From Aldehydirespirator sp965261105 (GTDB lineage Bacteria > Actinomycetota > Acidimicrobiia > Acidimicrobiales > Aldehydirespiratoraceae), in contig CBDHCM010000006.1 of the NCBI GenBank assembly GCA_965261105.1, positions 372,001-436,000 of the forward strand: a DNA stretch of 64,000 bases, given 5' to 3'. A model generated the notes under the pieces. The model searched no databases. It was not told where the DNA came from and saw only the letters and a list, made by a program, of their open reading frames with translations. The stretch's first letter is position 1; the number at the start of each line of letters is the position of its first letter. Below, piece by piece: positions 1 through 8,374 of this stretch. A program made the translations under genes and the position numbers.

Positions 1-1
1 G

Positions 2-439
2 TTCGAGTTGCGCACCATCGGCGACTCCCCGTCGGCGTCCCGCTACGCGGGGATGAGCGTCAGCACCAAGATCCTGTCGGTTCTGGCCCTGTCGGGCGCG
101 CTCGCCGGCCTGGCCGGAGCCATCGAGGTCAGCGGCGTGCTCAAGACCCTCGATCCTCGTGCCCTGGCCACCGAGTTGGGCTTCACGGGCATCGTGGTGG
201 CCGCCGTGGCCCGGCTCAACCCGCTCGGCGTCGTTCCCGTGGCCATCCTGCTGGGCGCGGTGGCCACCTCCGGCACCAACCTGCAGACGATCGGCATAGA
301 GGCTGAGATCGTGTTCCTGCTCCAGGGCCTGATCTTCCTGTTCGTGGCCTCGGGCGAGTTCTTCCTGGCCAACCGCCTCGTCGTCTCGGTCCGGCCGTCG
401 TCGCCGCTGGTTGCGGGAGGAGGCCCAGCCGATGAATGA
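2..439 (+). CDS. ABC transporter permease, nucleoside/BmpA type (5' truncated by window edge)
   Basis: This is the C-terminal 145 residues of a BPD_transp_2-type inner-membrane permease; the frame is open through base 2, so the N-terminus lies outside the window. The first residues read ELRTIGDSPSASRYAGM, the cytoplasmic loop typical of branched amino-acid and purine-nucleoside importers. At least three hydrophobic segments follow (about LSVLALSGALAGLAGAI, GIVVAAVARLNPLGVVPVAI and IVFLLQGLIFLFVA). Its stop overlaps the start of the next permease by 8 bp, as in the two-permease operons YufP/YufQ and NupB/NupC. Known family members import nucleosides with a BmpA lipoprotein and a double ATPase, presumably encoded upstream. 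The downstream deaminases support a purine substrate. Confidence 0.85.
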   Translation, partial: FELRTIGDSPSASRYAGMSVSTKILSVLALSGALAGLAGAIEVSGVLKTLDPRALATELGFTGIVVAAVARLNPLGVVPVAILLGAVATSGTNLQTIGIEAEIVFLLQGLIFLFVASGEFFLANRLVVSVRPSSPLVAGGGPADE

Positions 440-1379
440 CACCGTGCTGGTCTTGTCGATCGTCAGCGCCGTCGTCGCCGGCACTCCGATCCTGTTCGCG
501 GCCCTCGGGGAGATCCTCACCGAGCGTTCCGGCGTGATGAACCTGGGCGTGGAGGGGATGATGCTGATCGGCGGCGTCACCGGCTTCTGGGCCGGAGTCC
601 AGACCGGCAACCTCTGGATCGCGCTGCTGGCCGGCGGGCTGGCCGGGGCGGCGCTCAGCGGGGTCCACGCGCTGCTGGCCATCTCGCTGAGGGTGAACCA
701 GATCGTGTCGGGCCTCGCCCTGGTGATCGTCGGAGGGGGACTGTCGGCCTTCTGGGGCAGCACAGGCGACGATCCGCTGATCCAGAGCTTCAACGGCGTC
801 CGGGTCGATCCGGTCCTGCCCGCAGCCCTGCGGAACCTGCCCGCCGCGGGGCCCATCCTGTTCGGCCACGACCCGGTGGTGTACCTCTCGTGGCTGATCG
901 TCGCGGCCGCCGGCTACTTCCTGTACCGCACCACCGGTGGCCTGTCGCTGCGGGCCGTGGGCGAGGACCCGGCCGCGGCCGACGCCGCCGGGTTGTCGGT
1001 GACGGCCATCCGCTACCGGTTCACGCTCATCGGCGGCTTCGGCGCCGGCGTCGGCGGCGCCTACCTGGCGCTGGTCGTGCTGGGAACGTGGCAGACGGGC
1101 ATGACCGCGGGGGCGGGGTGGATCGCGGTCGCGCTGGTGATCCTCGCCGGGTGGCGGCCGTGGTTCGCGCTGCTGGCCTCCTACGTGTTCGGCGCGCTGC
1201 GCACCCTCGGCTTCACGCTGCAGATCGCCGGCGTGGAGGTGCCCTCGGACTTCTTGAACATGATCCCCTTCGTGGCGACGTTCCTCGTGGTGGTCGTCGT
1301 GTCGGCCAACCCGGAGCGCGCCCGGAGGGTGGGCGCGCCGGCCAGCCTCGGCGAGCCCTACTCACGCGAGGTCCGGTGA
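432..1379 (+). CDS. ABC transporter permease, nucleoside/BmpA type
   Basis: A 315-residue polytopic membrane protein, the second permease of a nucleoside-type ABC importer. I chose the ATG at 432 (MNDTVLVLS...) because a GGAGG lies 11 nt upstream and it gives the ATGAATGA overlap with the preceding gene. The sequence LTERSGVMNLGVEGMMLIGG near residue 35 is the signature of this permease subfamily, and AVGEDPAAADAAGLSV near residue 180 is the EAA-like coupling loop. Length matches the family (about 300-320). It should form a heterodimer with the upstream permease. The following purine deaminases suggest adenosine or related nucleosides as substrate, which is inference. Confidence 0.88.
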   Translation: MNDTVLVLSIVSAVVAGTPILFAALGEILTERSGVMNLGVEGMMLIGGVTGFWAGVQTGNLWIALLAGGLAGAALSGVHALLAISLRVNQIVSGLALVIVGGGLSAFWGSTGDDPLIQSFNGVRVDPVLPAALRNLPAAGPILFGHDPVVYLSWLIVAAAGYFLYRTTGGLSLRAVGEDPAAADAAGLSVTAIRYRFTLIGGFGAGVGGAYLALVVLGTWQTGMTAGAGWIAVALVILAGWRPWFALLASYVFGALRTLGFTLQIAGVEVPSDFLNMIPFVATFLVVVVVSANPERARRVGAPASLGEPYSREVR

Positions 1380-1505
1380 CCGCCGGATGACTGGGATGGC
1401 TCTAGGCCGCCGGTATCACCCCGTAGGTGACGCCGAGGTCGCTCAGCCGGCGCCGGTAGGTGATCGAGGCCCGGTCGGAGCGGACCGGCGTCTCCGCCCG
1501 CCGCC

Positions 1506-2069
1506 GTGACCGATGATCTGGGCCTCAAGATCGGGGCCAAGGTCAAGGCGATCCGCTCGGAGCGGGGCCTGTCGGGCCGCAAGCTCGCCGCGGCCGCCGA
1601 GGTGAGCCAGCCGTTCCTGAGCCAGCTCGAAGCCGGGCGGACGTCGGTGGCCATCGCCACGCTGTACCGCATCGCCGCGGCTCTCGACGTGAGGCCGTCG
1701 GACCTGCTGCCCGATCCTCCCACCGATGCCGAAGTGGAGGTTCTGCGGGCTTCGGAGCTGATCAAGATCGCGGTGAGCGAGCTGCCCAACACCACCACGG
1801 CGCGCACGGCCTACCGGGGCGGCCGGCGCATCACCGAGCTGGGCGACTTCCGGATCGAGCCCGGGCCCGACGTCGACGAGTGGTTCGAGTCCGCTGACGA
1901 CGCCGTGATCTATCTGATCGAGGGTTCGCTGCGGGTGGAGTTCAAGGATCGACCCGCAGTGGTCCTCCACGCCGGCGACGTCATGTTCCACTCGGCATGG
2001 GTCCAGACCCGCTGGCGCCTGGCCTCGGAGTCGCCGGCCCGCGTGATCCTCGTCGCGGCCGGAGGCTGA
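1506..2069 (+). CDS. XRE-family helix-turn-helix regulator with C-terminal cupin
   Basis: 187 residues. Residues about 6-62 form an XRE/HTH_3 DNA-binding domain (KVKAIRSERGLSGRKLAAAA, then VSQPFLSQLEAGRTSVAIAT). Residues about 110-185 form a small cupin barrel (DEWFESADDAVIYLIEGSLR, then VVLHAGDVMFHSAWVQTRWR) that usually binds the inducer. Such HTH-cupin proteins are local regulators of catabolic genes. The gene sits between the permeases and the purine deaminases on the same strand, so it probably controls one or both. The start is a GTG with no clear Shine-Dalgarno. A direct repeat between its stop and the next gene may be its operator. Confidence 0.85.
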   Translation: MTDDLGLKIGAKVKAIRSERGLSGRKLAAAAEVSQPFLSQLEAGRTSVAIATLYRIAAALDVRPSDLLPDPPTDAEVEVLRASELIKIAVSELPNTTTARTAYRGGRRITELGDFRIEPGPDVDEWFESADDAVIYLIEGSLRVEFKDRPAVVLHAGDVMFHSAWVQTRWRLASESPARVILVAAGG

Positions 2070-2092
2070 CCGGCACCGTTCGTTCGTCCATC

Positions 2093-2131
2093 AGCAAACC
2101 GAGACTCACTCACCCACGAGCAAACCAAGAC
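2093..2131 (+). promoter_or_regulatory. Direct repeat upstream of adenosine deaminase gene, possible operator
   Basis: The 13-mer AGCAAACC(G/A)AGAC occurs at 2093-2105 and 2119-2131, 26 bp apart, in the short gap between the XRE-cupin gene and the deaminase. This is about 2.5 helical turns and close to the AGGAGA Shine-Dalgarno (2139-2144). It could be the binding site of the neighbouring regulator. The role is inferred from position only. Confidence 0.3.
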
Positions 2132-2148
2132 CCCCGATAGGAGAAGCC

Positions 2149-3162
2149 ATGGGCACTGTCGAAGACCTCATTGACGCCATCCCCAAAGCCGAGCTCCACA
2201 TCCATGTGGAGGGCACGCTGGAGCCGGAGCTGAAGTTCGCTCTGGCCGAGCGCAACGGCCTGGAGCTGCCCTACGCGAGCGTCGAGGAGATGCGCGCCGC
2301 CTACGACTTCGACGACCTGCCGTCGTTCCTGGGCCAGTACTACGAGGGCATGAGCGTGCTGCTCGTCGAGGACGACTTCTACGACCTGGCCATGGCCTAC
2401 TTCACGCGGGTGGCGGCCCAGAACCTGGTGTACGTCGAGATGTTCTTCGACCCCCAGGCCCACACCACCCGAGGCATCGAGTTCGGCACGGTGATCACCG
2501 GGCTGCGCCGGGCCCAGACCGACGCCGAGCACCGCTTCGGCATCCGCTCCCAGTTGATCATGTGCTTCCTGCGCGACAGGTCGGCCGAGTCCGCGGCCGC
2601 CACATTGGAGCAGGCCCGCGAGTACCGCGACTGGATCCTGGGCGTGGGCCTCGACTCCGACGAGAAGAACAACCCGCCGGTCAAGTTCCGCGACGTGTAC
2701 GCGGAGGCCCGGGCCCAGGGCTACCGGCTCACCATGCACTGCGACGTCGACCAGGAGAACTCGGTGGCCCACATCTGGCAGTGCCTCAACGACATCGGCG
2801 TCGAGCGGATCGACCACGGCGTCAACTGCCTGGAGGACGAGGAGCTCGTCGAGGAGATCAAGCGGCGGGGGCTGGGGCTCACCGTGTGCCCGATCTCCAA
2901 CGCCTACGTCACCGACGGCAGCAAAGCCGCGGCCATCAAGACCATGCTCGACCGCGGCCTGCGCGTCACCGTCAACTCCGACGACCCCGCCTACTTCCCC
3001 GGCTACATACTCGAGAACTTCCAGCGGCTGCACTCCGAGGCCGGGCTGAGCGCGCAGGAGGTGGTGCGCCTGGTGCGCAACTCCTTCGAGGCGAGCTGGC
3101 TCGACGACGAGGGCCGGGCCGAGTACCTGCGCCGGGTCGACGCCTGCGCCGAGGGGGTTTGA
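2149..3162 (+). CDS. Adenosine/adenine deaminase-like metal-dependent hydrolase
   Basis: 337 residues, the usual length for the adenosine deaminase (ADD) family, a TIM-barrel zinc enzyme that converts adenosine to inosine or adenine to hypoxanthine. Visible metal and active-site motifs are AELHIHVEGTL (HxH, residues about 16-22), ERIDHGVN (His) and VTVNSDDPAYF (Asp-Asp near residue 277). The usual HAGE motif, whose Glu protonates the purine ring, is replaced here by HCDV (His197-Val200). This may mark a divergent subfamily or a different substrate. A strong AGGAGA lies 4 nt before the ATG. The next gene starts 1 nt after this stop, so the two are co-translated in one operon. Adenosine as substrate is inference. 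Confidence 0.82.
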   Translation: MGTVEDLIDAIPKAELHIHVEGTLEPELKFALAERNGLELPYASVEEMRAAYDFDDLPSFLGQYYEGMSVLLVEDDFYDLAMAYFTRVAAQNLVYVEMFFDPQAHTTRGIEFGTVITGLRRAQTDAEHRFGIRSQLIMCFLRDRSAESAAATLEQAREYRDWILGVGLDSDEKNNPPVKFRDVYAEARAQGYRLTMHCDVDQENSVAHIWQCLNDIGVERIDHGVNCLEDEELVEEIKRRGLGLTVCPISNAYVTDGSKAAAIKTMLDRGLRVTVNSDDPAYFPGYILENFQRLHSEAGLSAQEVVRLVRNSFEASWLDDEGRAEYLRRVDACAEGV

Positions 3163-3163
3163 C

Positions 3164-4945
3164 ATGGCCGCCCAGCCCTCGATCCCGGATCTGGTGGCCG
3201 CGGGGGCGGCCCGGGTGCCGGCCAGCGCCGTCGTGCGCGGCGGCAGGCTCGTCAACGTCGTGTCGGCCGAGGTCTACCCGGCCGACGTGGCCGTCTACGG
3301 CAACACCGTGGTGGCCATCGGCGACGTGTCGGCCCACATCGGCGACGACACCCGCATCGTCGAGGCGGAGGGACGGCACCTTGTCCCGGGGCTGTTCGAC
3401 GGCCACCAGCACCTGGAGTGCTCGAAGCTGTCGATCACCAGCGCGGCCAAGATGCTGGTGCCGCTGGGGACCCTCAATGTGGTCTCGGGCCTCGACCAGA
3501 TCCTGGTGGTGGCCGGACTGGACGGGGCCGAGGCCTTCCTGCGGGAGTCGCAGCGCACGCCGCTACGGGTGCTGTGGGGCGCTCCCTGCAAGACCCCCTA
3601 CACCCTGCCCACCTCCACCGTGGGCCATTACTTCGGCCCCGACGACCATCGGGAGGCCCAGCGCTGGCCCGAGTGCGTCGGCGTGTGGGAGACGGTGCGC
3701 GAGTTCGTCGCCACCGGCGACCCCGACGTGCTCGAGGCCATGGAGATCGCCCGCGAGAACCGCCTGCCTGTGCTCGGCTGCGCGCCGATGGCCACCGGCG
3801 CCGACCTCACCAGCTACGCGTGCGCCGGGATCCGCCTCGACCACGAGAGCTACGACTCCCACGAGTGCCTCGAGAAGCTCCGCAACGGCATGTACGTGGT
3901 GATCCGCGAGTCGTCCTTCGCACACTTCTTGGAGGAGAACATCCGTCTCGTGCTGGAGCACGCACCCGGTGCGAGCCGGCGGGTGAGTTTCTGCACCGAT
4001 GACGTGGTGGCCAGCGACGTGCTGGCCCGCGGCCATCTCGACAACATGGTGCGCATGGCTGTCGAAGCGGGCGTGGGCGCGATGTCGGCCATCCAGATGG
4101 CCACCATCAACGGTGCCGAGGCCTACCGGGTGGACCACATGATCGGCTCGATCTCGCCGGGCCGCTACGCCGACATCCTCTTCGTGGAGGACCTGAGCGA
4201 CTTCAGGGTTTCGATGGTGATGGCCGGCGGACAGGTGGTCGCCCGCGACGGGGACATGAGCATCGATCTGCAGCCGCCGAGCCGCGACGGTCTGTTGACC
4301 GGACCGTTCCCCATGGCGCCCGCGGCCGCGGACGACTTCACGGTGCGCACCGATCTGCCCGACGGTCCGGTGGAGGTGCTGGCCATCGAGGTGACCGAGC
4401 AGATTTTCGTGCGCAAGCGCCGCGACGCCGTCCTGTGGGCCGCCTCGGGCCGGGTGGAACCCGACATCGACAACGACGTGGCCCTGGTCAGCGTGGTCGA
4501 ACGATACGGCAAGAACTCAAACCGCCCGACTGCATTCGTGGCCGGGTTCGGGATTCGCTCCGGCGCGCTGGCGACCTCGAGCGCCCCCGATGACAACAAC
4601 ATCGTGGTGATCGGGGCGTCGGCTGAGGACATGGCGGTCGCGGTCAACCACGTCGCGGCCCACGGCGGGGGCCAGGTGGTGGTGGACGCCGGCCGGGTGG
4701 TCGAGTTCCTTCCCCTGCCTATCGGCGGGATCGTGTCCGATCTCGACCCGCTCGCCATGCTGGCCGCGGAGGAGCGGCTCGACCGGGCGGCCCAGGCTCT
4801 GGGGTGCCGGGTGGACTGGCCGTTCATGTACCTGTTCTTCCTGCCCATCACCTCGATTCCCGACTACGCCATCACCGACGTCGGAACGGTAGACGTGCTC
4901 GCCATGGACACCTTCGACCCGGTGCTCGGCCCGGCCGCACCATGA
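3164..4945 (+). CDS. Adenine deaminase-like amidohydrolase (AdeC family)
   Basis: 593 residues, matching adenine deaminases (about 570-600). The N-terminal amidohydrolase fold has HLVPGLFDGHQHLE (HxH metal ligands). Mid-protein carries FCTDDV, and ATINGAEAYRVDHMIGSISP with PGRYADILFVEDL is the classic end of the barrel. The C-terminal region contains GGQVVVDAGRVVEFLPLPIGG and SDLDP, diagnostic of AdeC. The known reaction is adenine plus water to hypoxanthine plus ammonia. The active-site segment reads GHQHLECSK rather than the usual AHLHIESS, so substrate may differ. It lies 1 nt after the ADD-type deaminase and its stop overlaps the Rieske gene by ATGA, so these three form one operon. Confidence 0.85.
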   Translation: MAAQPSIPDLVAAGAARVPASAVVRGGRLVNVVSAEVYPADVAVYGNTVVAIGDVSAHIGDDTRIVEAEGRHLVPGLFDGHQHLECSKLSITSAAKMLVPLGTLNVVSGLDQILVVAGLDGAEAFLRESQRTPLRVLWGAPCKTPYTLPTSTVGHYFGPDDHREAQRWPECVGVWETVREFVATGDPDVLEAMEIARENRLPVLGCAPMATGADLTSYACAGIRLDHESYDSHECLEKLRNGMYVVIRESSFAHFLEENIRLVLEHAPGASRRVSFCTDDVVASDVLARGHLDNMVRMAVEAGVGAMSAIQMATINGAEAYRVDHMIGSISPGRYADILFVEDLSDFRVSMVMAGGQVVARDGDMSIDLQPPSRDGLLTGPFPMAPAAADDFTVRTDLPDGPVEVLAIEVTEQIFVRKRRDAVLWAASGRVEPDIDNDVALVSVVERYGKNSNRPTAFVAGFGIRSGALATSSAPDDNNIVVIGASAEDMAVAVNHVAAHGGGQVVVDAGRVVEFLPLPIGGIVSDLDPLAMLAAEERLDRAAQALGCRVDWPFMYLFFLPITSIPDYAITDVGTVDVLAMDTFDPVLGPAAP

Positions 4946-5937
4946 CCGGCGCCGCAATCGACGAGGCCGAAATCGCCGTCCTCAGGAGGCACTGGCATCC
5001 GGTGGCCCGCTCCGACGCCATCGACTCCGGCCCGGTTGGGGTGGTGCTGCTGGGCGAGCCGGTGGTGGTGTTCCGCAGCGGCGGGCGGGCCTGCGCCGCG
5101 TCGGACCGCTGCCCCCACCGCGGCAGCCCGCTGAGCATGGGCTCCTACGACGACGGCTGCCTGGTGTGCCCCTACCACGGCCTGCGCTATTCGGCCGACG
5201 GGCAGTGCGTCGGCTTCCCCGCCCGCCCCGACGCCCGGCTCCCGCAGCGGCTGAGCCTCCACACCCTCCCCACCCGGGAGAGACACGGGTTGATCTGGGC
5301 GTGCCTGGACGAGGCGGCCGCCGACGATCCGCCCGACTGGGAGTTCTACGACCGGCCCGACGTGCAGACCTTCCAGATCGGCCCGGTGCGCTGGGCCGCG
5401 TCGGCCAGCCGGGTGGCCGAGAACTTCAACGACATAGCCCACTTCTCGACGATCCACCGGGTCACCTTCGGGCCCAGCGACCGGCCGGTGGACCCCCAGA
5501 AGGTCACCGCCACCGACGTCGGCTTCACATCCACCGCCGGGGTGTTCCAGCAGTACCGCAACACGCCCGACGGCTCGGTCGCGGAGGTCGAGGCCGCCTA
5601 CCGCTACGACTTCACGTTCCCGTTCTCGTCGATGCTCACCATCACCTACCCCGACGGCGAGATTGAATGCATCCAGCTTGCGGCCATGCCCGAGCCGGCC
5701 ACCTCGTGCCTGGTGTTCCAGCAGAGCGCCCGCACCAACCTGGGAGGCGACCCCGTCGAGCCGTGGCGGGACTTCCAGGCCGCGGTGAACGAGGAGGACA
5801 GGGTGATCTGCGAGGCCCTGCGACCGAGGGAGGTGTCGTTCCGCCTCGACGACACCGGCGAGATCGCCCTGCCCACCGACGCCTTCTCGATCGCCTACCG
5901 GAGGCTCTGGAAGTCCCTCTGCTCGACGCCGCCGTAG
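4942..5937 (+). CDS. Rieske 2Fe-2S ring-hydroxylating-type oxygenase, large subunit-like
   Basis: 331 residues. The Rieske centre is complete: Cys57-x-His59 and Cys76-x2-His79 within DRCPHRGSPLS and CLVCPYHGLRY. The C-terminal part carries VAENFNDIAHFSTIHRVTFG, which resembles the mononuclear iron site of Rieske oxygenases (N-x-x-D...H-x3-H). Length is like other single-component Rieske oxygenases such as vanillate, dicamba or methylxanthine demethylases. The ATG at 4942 overlaps the upstream stop (ATGA), giving tight coupling to the adenine deaminase. Acting on a purine or purine derivative is therefore an attractive inference, but the true substrate cannot be read from the sequence. No reductase or ferredoxin gene is adjacent. 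Confidence 0.85.
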   Translation: MTGAAIDEAEIAVLRRHWHPVARSDAIDSGPVGVVLLGEPVVVFRSGGRACAASDRCPHRGSPLSMGSYDDGCLVCPYHGLRYSADGQCVGFPARPDARLPQRLSLHTLPTRERHGLIWACLDEAAADDPPDWEFYDRPDVQTFQIGPVRWAASASRVAENFNDIAHFSTIHRVTFGPSDRPVDPQKVTATDVGFTSTAGVFQQYRNTPDGSVAEVEAAYRYDFTFPFSSMLTITYPDGEIECIQLAAMPEPATSCLVFQQSARTNLGGDPVEPWRDFQAAVNEEDRVICEALRPREVSFRLDDTGEIALPTDAFSIAYRRLWKSLCSTPP

Positions 5938-5965
5938 CTGCCCCTTCGCGGCCCTGGGTCTGCGC

Positions 5966-8041
5966 TCAGTAGATCACCGTGGTGTAGCGGTTGGTGGCGA
6001 ACACCGCGGGCTCGCCGTCGGATCCGCGGCCGGCGGTGAGGGTCAGCTCCACTGTCAGCGGACCGGGCGGGGTGCCCAGAGGCACCGGCGCGTCGATGCG
6101 GCCCACCAGAACGCAGTCGTCCGCGGTGGCCGTGCCGGCCCAGCGCTGCTCGCTGATCACGATGTTGCCGGGTCCGAGGACCCGGGCCCGGACCTGAATC
6201 TCGTCCACTTGGGCTCTGGTGTCGTTGACCACGTGGACGGCTAGATCGAGGCCGTCCCCGCCCTGCACCGACGCCGGCAGCGGATCGGCTACCACGATCA
6301 GCGGCCGGCATGCGTCCACCAGTGCCTGCCACCCCGGCCTCGGCCTCCGCAGGCTGTCCAGCACGCCGAAGCCGCCGGCCGCGGCGCTCTCGGAGCGGCC
6401 GGGGCCGGCGCCCACATCGGCAAGGGCGTGCAGCAGGAACCCGCCCGTGGGCCGGTACTTCAAGCGGCGCAGGATCTCGATGGTGGTCTTGACGACCTCG
6501 GGCTGGTCCGCGCTCACCGGCGTGCCGAAGGCCGAGACGAACTGGCCCAGGGTCGGCATCCTGGCCAGCGTCGGGGCCAGATCGGCGGCCCGCCCGCCGT
6601 GAAGGCCGAACCACAGCTGGCTGGTGGTGCCCTCCAGCGACGGGAAGTGCGGCGGCACGCCGGTGTGATGCACCACCGGACGCGAGCCGTCGCAGCGCGA
6701 CAGCACCCGGCCCAACCGCCGATCCAGCACATCGCGGTTCCAGGACGGCCCGAGCCGGCTCACTGCGGGCGGCGTGGCTGAGGGGCGCTTGGCGCGGGGG
6801 AACGGCTCGTCGTGGGCGCACCACACCGCCACCGACGGATGATGCCCGAGCAGGTCCACCGCCTCGCGGGCCTGCCGGCGGGCCTCGCCCACCACGCTGC
6901 GGCTCATCACCCCCCGAAGCGGCAGATCCTGCCATACCAGCATGCCCAGCTCGTCGGCGGTGTCGTACAGCTCGGGACGGGCGATGTGCGCCAGCGGCCG
7001 GATCATGTCGAGACCGGCCTTGCGAGCCGCCCTCACGTCGTTGGCCACCTCCGACGGCGACGCCGCGCCCAGCAGCCGCCGGGTGGGCAGGAGGTTGGCG
7101 CCCTTGACGAACAGGCGCTCGCCGTTGACGTGCAGCACCCAGCGGCGCATCTCCACCGAGCGGAACCCGATCCGGAAGAGCCTCCGGTCGTGGACGTCTC
7201 CACCGACCATGGCCTCCATGGTGAGATCGCACAACCGCTGCTCGCCCAGCGCGTGGGGCCACCACAGCGGCGGATCAGCCACGTCCACGTGCCACTCGAC
7301 CCGGTTCTCGCCGTCGGCTGCGTGGTGGTCGTGGGTGTGCTCGGCGCCGGCAACTCTCGTGCGCAGATGCACGGCACCCCCGCCGGGGACGTCGAGCACT
7401 GCCCGCAGTTCCAGCCGTGCCGAGGTCCGCCCGTCGCCTCGGCCCCGGCCTCTGTGGTCGGGGGCGCCGACCTCGGCGCACACCGCCCGAGCGTGGCGGA
7501 TCGCCACCGACCCGCTGGAGCGCAGGCGCACCGGCCGCCACACCCCGCCCACGATCAGGTCGTCGACCCCGCACAGCTCCGGGTCCTGGAGCGCGCCGGT
7601 GAGCAGGGTGCGGTTGTCGGGGTCGCCGAAGCGGCGGCAGGTGGCGTCGACGGCCAGCAGATGGTCGGACCGAGCCGCCAGATGCTCGGTGACCTCCAAC
7701 TCGTGGGGCACGAAGTACCCGTCGGTGTGGCCCATGTAGGAGCCGTCGAGCCAGATGTCGCCCTGCTGCGCCAGCCCCTCGATTCTCAGCCACCAGCGCC
7801 GGCCGCGGCCATCAGCAGCCCCGGAGGCACCGGCCGCCTCCTGTGGCCCCTCGAAGCGATGCCGGTACAGCACCGACTCCTCGCCGGCGAGGTCCGGGTC
7901 CCCGCTTCCGGGCGGGGCCTGAGCCCAATGGCCGGGCACCGCCATCGCGGCCCAGCCCGAGTCGTTGTAGTCGAACTCGTGGAACGTGCGCCGCCGTCCC
8001 TCGGTGGCCGCGGCGACCCGCCACGTACCGCCCAGGTCCAT
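5966..8041 (-). CDS. Glycoside hydrolase family 2-like protein, nucleophile apparently missing
   Basis: 691 residues with GH2 architecture: an N-terminal sugar-binding jelly roll (DLGGTWRVAAATEG, WAAMAVPGHW, LWLDGSYMGHTDGYF-like motifs, residues 1-190), an immunoglobulin-like domain, and a TIM barrel from about residue 300 (GFRSVEMRRWVLHVNGERLF, VKGANLLPTRRL). The acid/base region SVAVWCAHDEPF keeps a Glu. The expected nucleophile motif S-E-F-G reads VSAFGTP, so the Glu is Ala. No signal peptide is visible. GH2 proteins hydrolyse beta-mannosides, galactosides or glucuronides; this one may be a catalytically altered binding protein. It converges on the Rieske gene (28-bp gap) and starts next to a 45-bp tandem repeat. 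Confidence 0.8.
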   Translation of the reverse strand: MDLGGTWRVAAATEGRRRTFHEFDYNDSGWAAMAVPGHWAQAPPGSGDPDLAGEESVLYRHRFEGPQEAAGASGAADGRGRRWWLRIEGLAQQGDIWLDGSYMGHTDGYFVPHELEVTEHLAARSDHLLAVDATCRRFGDPDNRTLLTGALQDPELCGVDDLIVGGVWRPVRLRSSGSVAIRHARAVCAEVGAPDHRGRGRGDGRTSARLELRAVLDVPGGGAVHLRTRVAGAEHTHDHHAADGENRVEWHVDVADPPLWWPHALGEQRLCDLTMEAMVGGDVHDRRLFRIGFRSVEMRRWVLHVNGERLFVKGANLLPTRRLLGAASPSEVANDVRAARKAGLDMIRPLAHIARPELYDTADELGMLVWQDLPLRGVMSRSVVGEARRQAREAVDLLGHHPSVAVWCAHDEPFPRAKRPSATPPAVSRLGPSWNRDVLDRRLGRVLSRCDGSRPVVHHTGVPPHFPSLEGTTSQLWFGLHGGRAADLAPTLARMPTLGQFVSAFGTPVSADQPEVVKTTIEILRRLKYRPTGGFLLHALADVGAGPGRSESAAAGGFGVLDSLRRPRPGWQALVDACRPLIVVADPLPASVQGGDGLDLAVHVVNDTRAQVDEIQVRARVLGPGNIVISEQRWAGTATADDCVLVGRIDAPVPLGTPPGPLTVELTLTAGRGSDGEPAVFATNRYTTVIY

Positions 8042-8081
8042 CCGCCCACCGTATCCGGCGGTCCCGTTCTCGGTCGGGGCC

Positions 8082-8306
8082 GAAGACTGCTGCGCGCCCC
8101 CGGTGGGGGAGTTGTTGGTCGGGGCCGAAGACTGCTGCGCGCCCTCGGTGGGGGAGTTGTTGGTGGGGGCCGAAGACTGCTGCGCGCCCTCGGTGGGGGA
8201 GTTGTTGGTGGGGGTCGAAGACTGCTGCGCGCCCTCGGTGGGGGAGTTGTTGGTGGGGGTCGAAGACTGCTGCGCGCCCCCGTTGGGGGAGTTGTTGGTT
8301 GGGGGG
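8082..8306. repeat. 45-bp tandem repeat, 5 copies
   Basis: Five head-to-tail 45-bp units begin at 8082, 8127, 8172, 8217 and 8262, each opening with GAAGACTGCTGCGCGCCC and differing at a few positions. The array fills the gap between the divergent GH2-like and MoxR genes. All frames stay open because 45 is a multiple of 3, but no frame has a start or context that supports a protein. It is probably a minisatellite. Confidence 0.85.
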
Positions 8307-8361
8307 TCGGCGTCTCTGTGGTCTCTCGGCGCCCCCGTTCTTGGTCGGGGCCGGACGCCGC

Positions 8362-8367
8362 TAAGGT
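8362..8367 (+). promoter_or_regulatory. -10 hexamer for leaderless moxR-like gene
   Basis: TAAGGT ends 7 nt before the ATG at 8375, so transcription would start at or next to the start codon. No Shine-Dalgarno is present. The same arrangement recurs at many genes in this window. Confidence 0.5.
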
Positions 8368-8374
8368 TCCGGCG

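Noticed and set aside
1402..1490. Minus-strand gene end (ASITYRRRLSDLGVTYGVIP)
   Set aside because: It looks protein-like but is under 30 residues with no start and no recognised family; possibly a relic.
4804..4941. Upstream start for the Rieske protein
   Set aside because: It would overlap the adenine deaminase gene extensively; ATG 4942 gives the normal ATGA overlap and family length.
6812..8374. N-terminal extension of the MoxR ATPase
   Set aside because: The frame is open only because it runs antisense through the GH2-like gene and the 45-bp repeat; the family core begins at the ATG at 8375.
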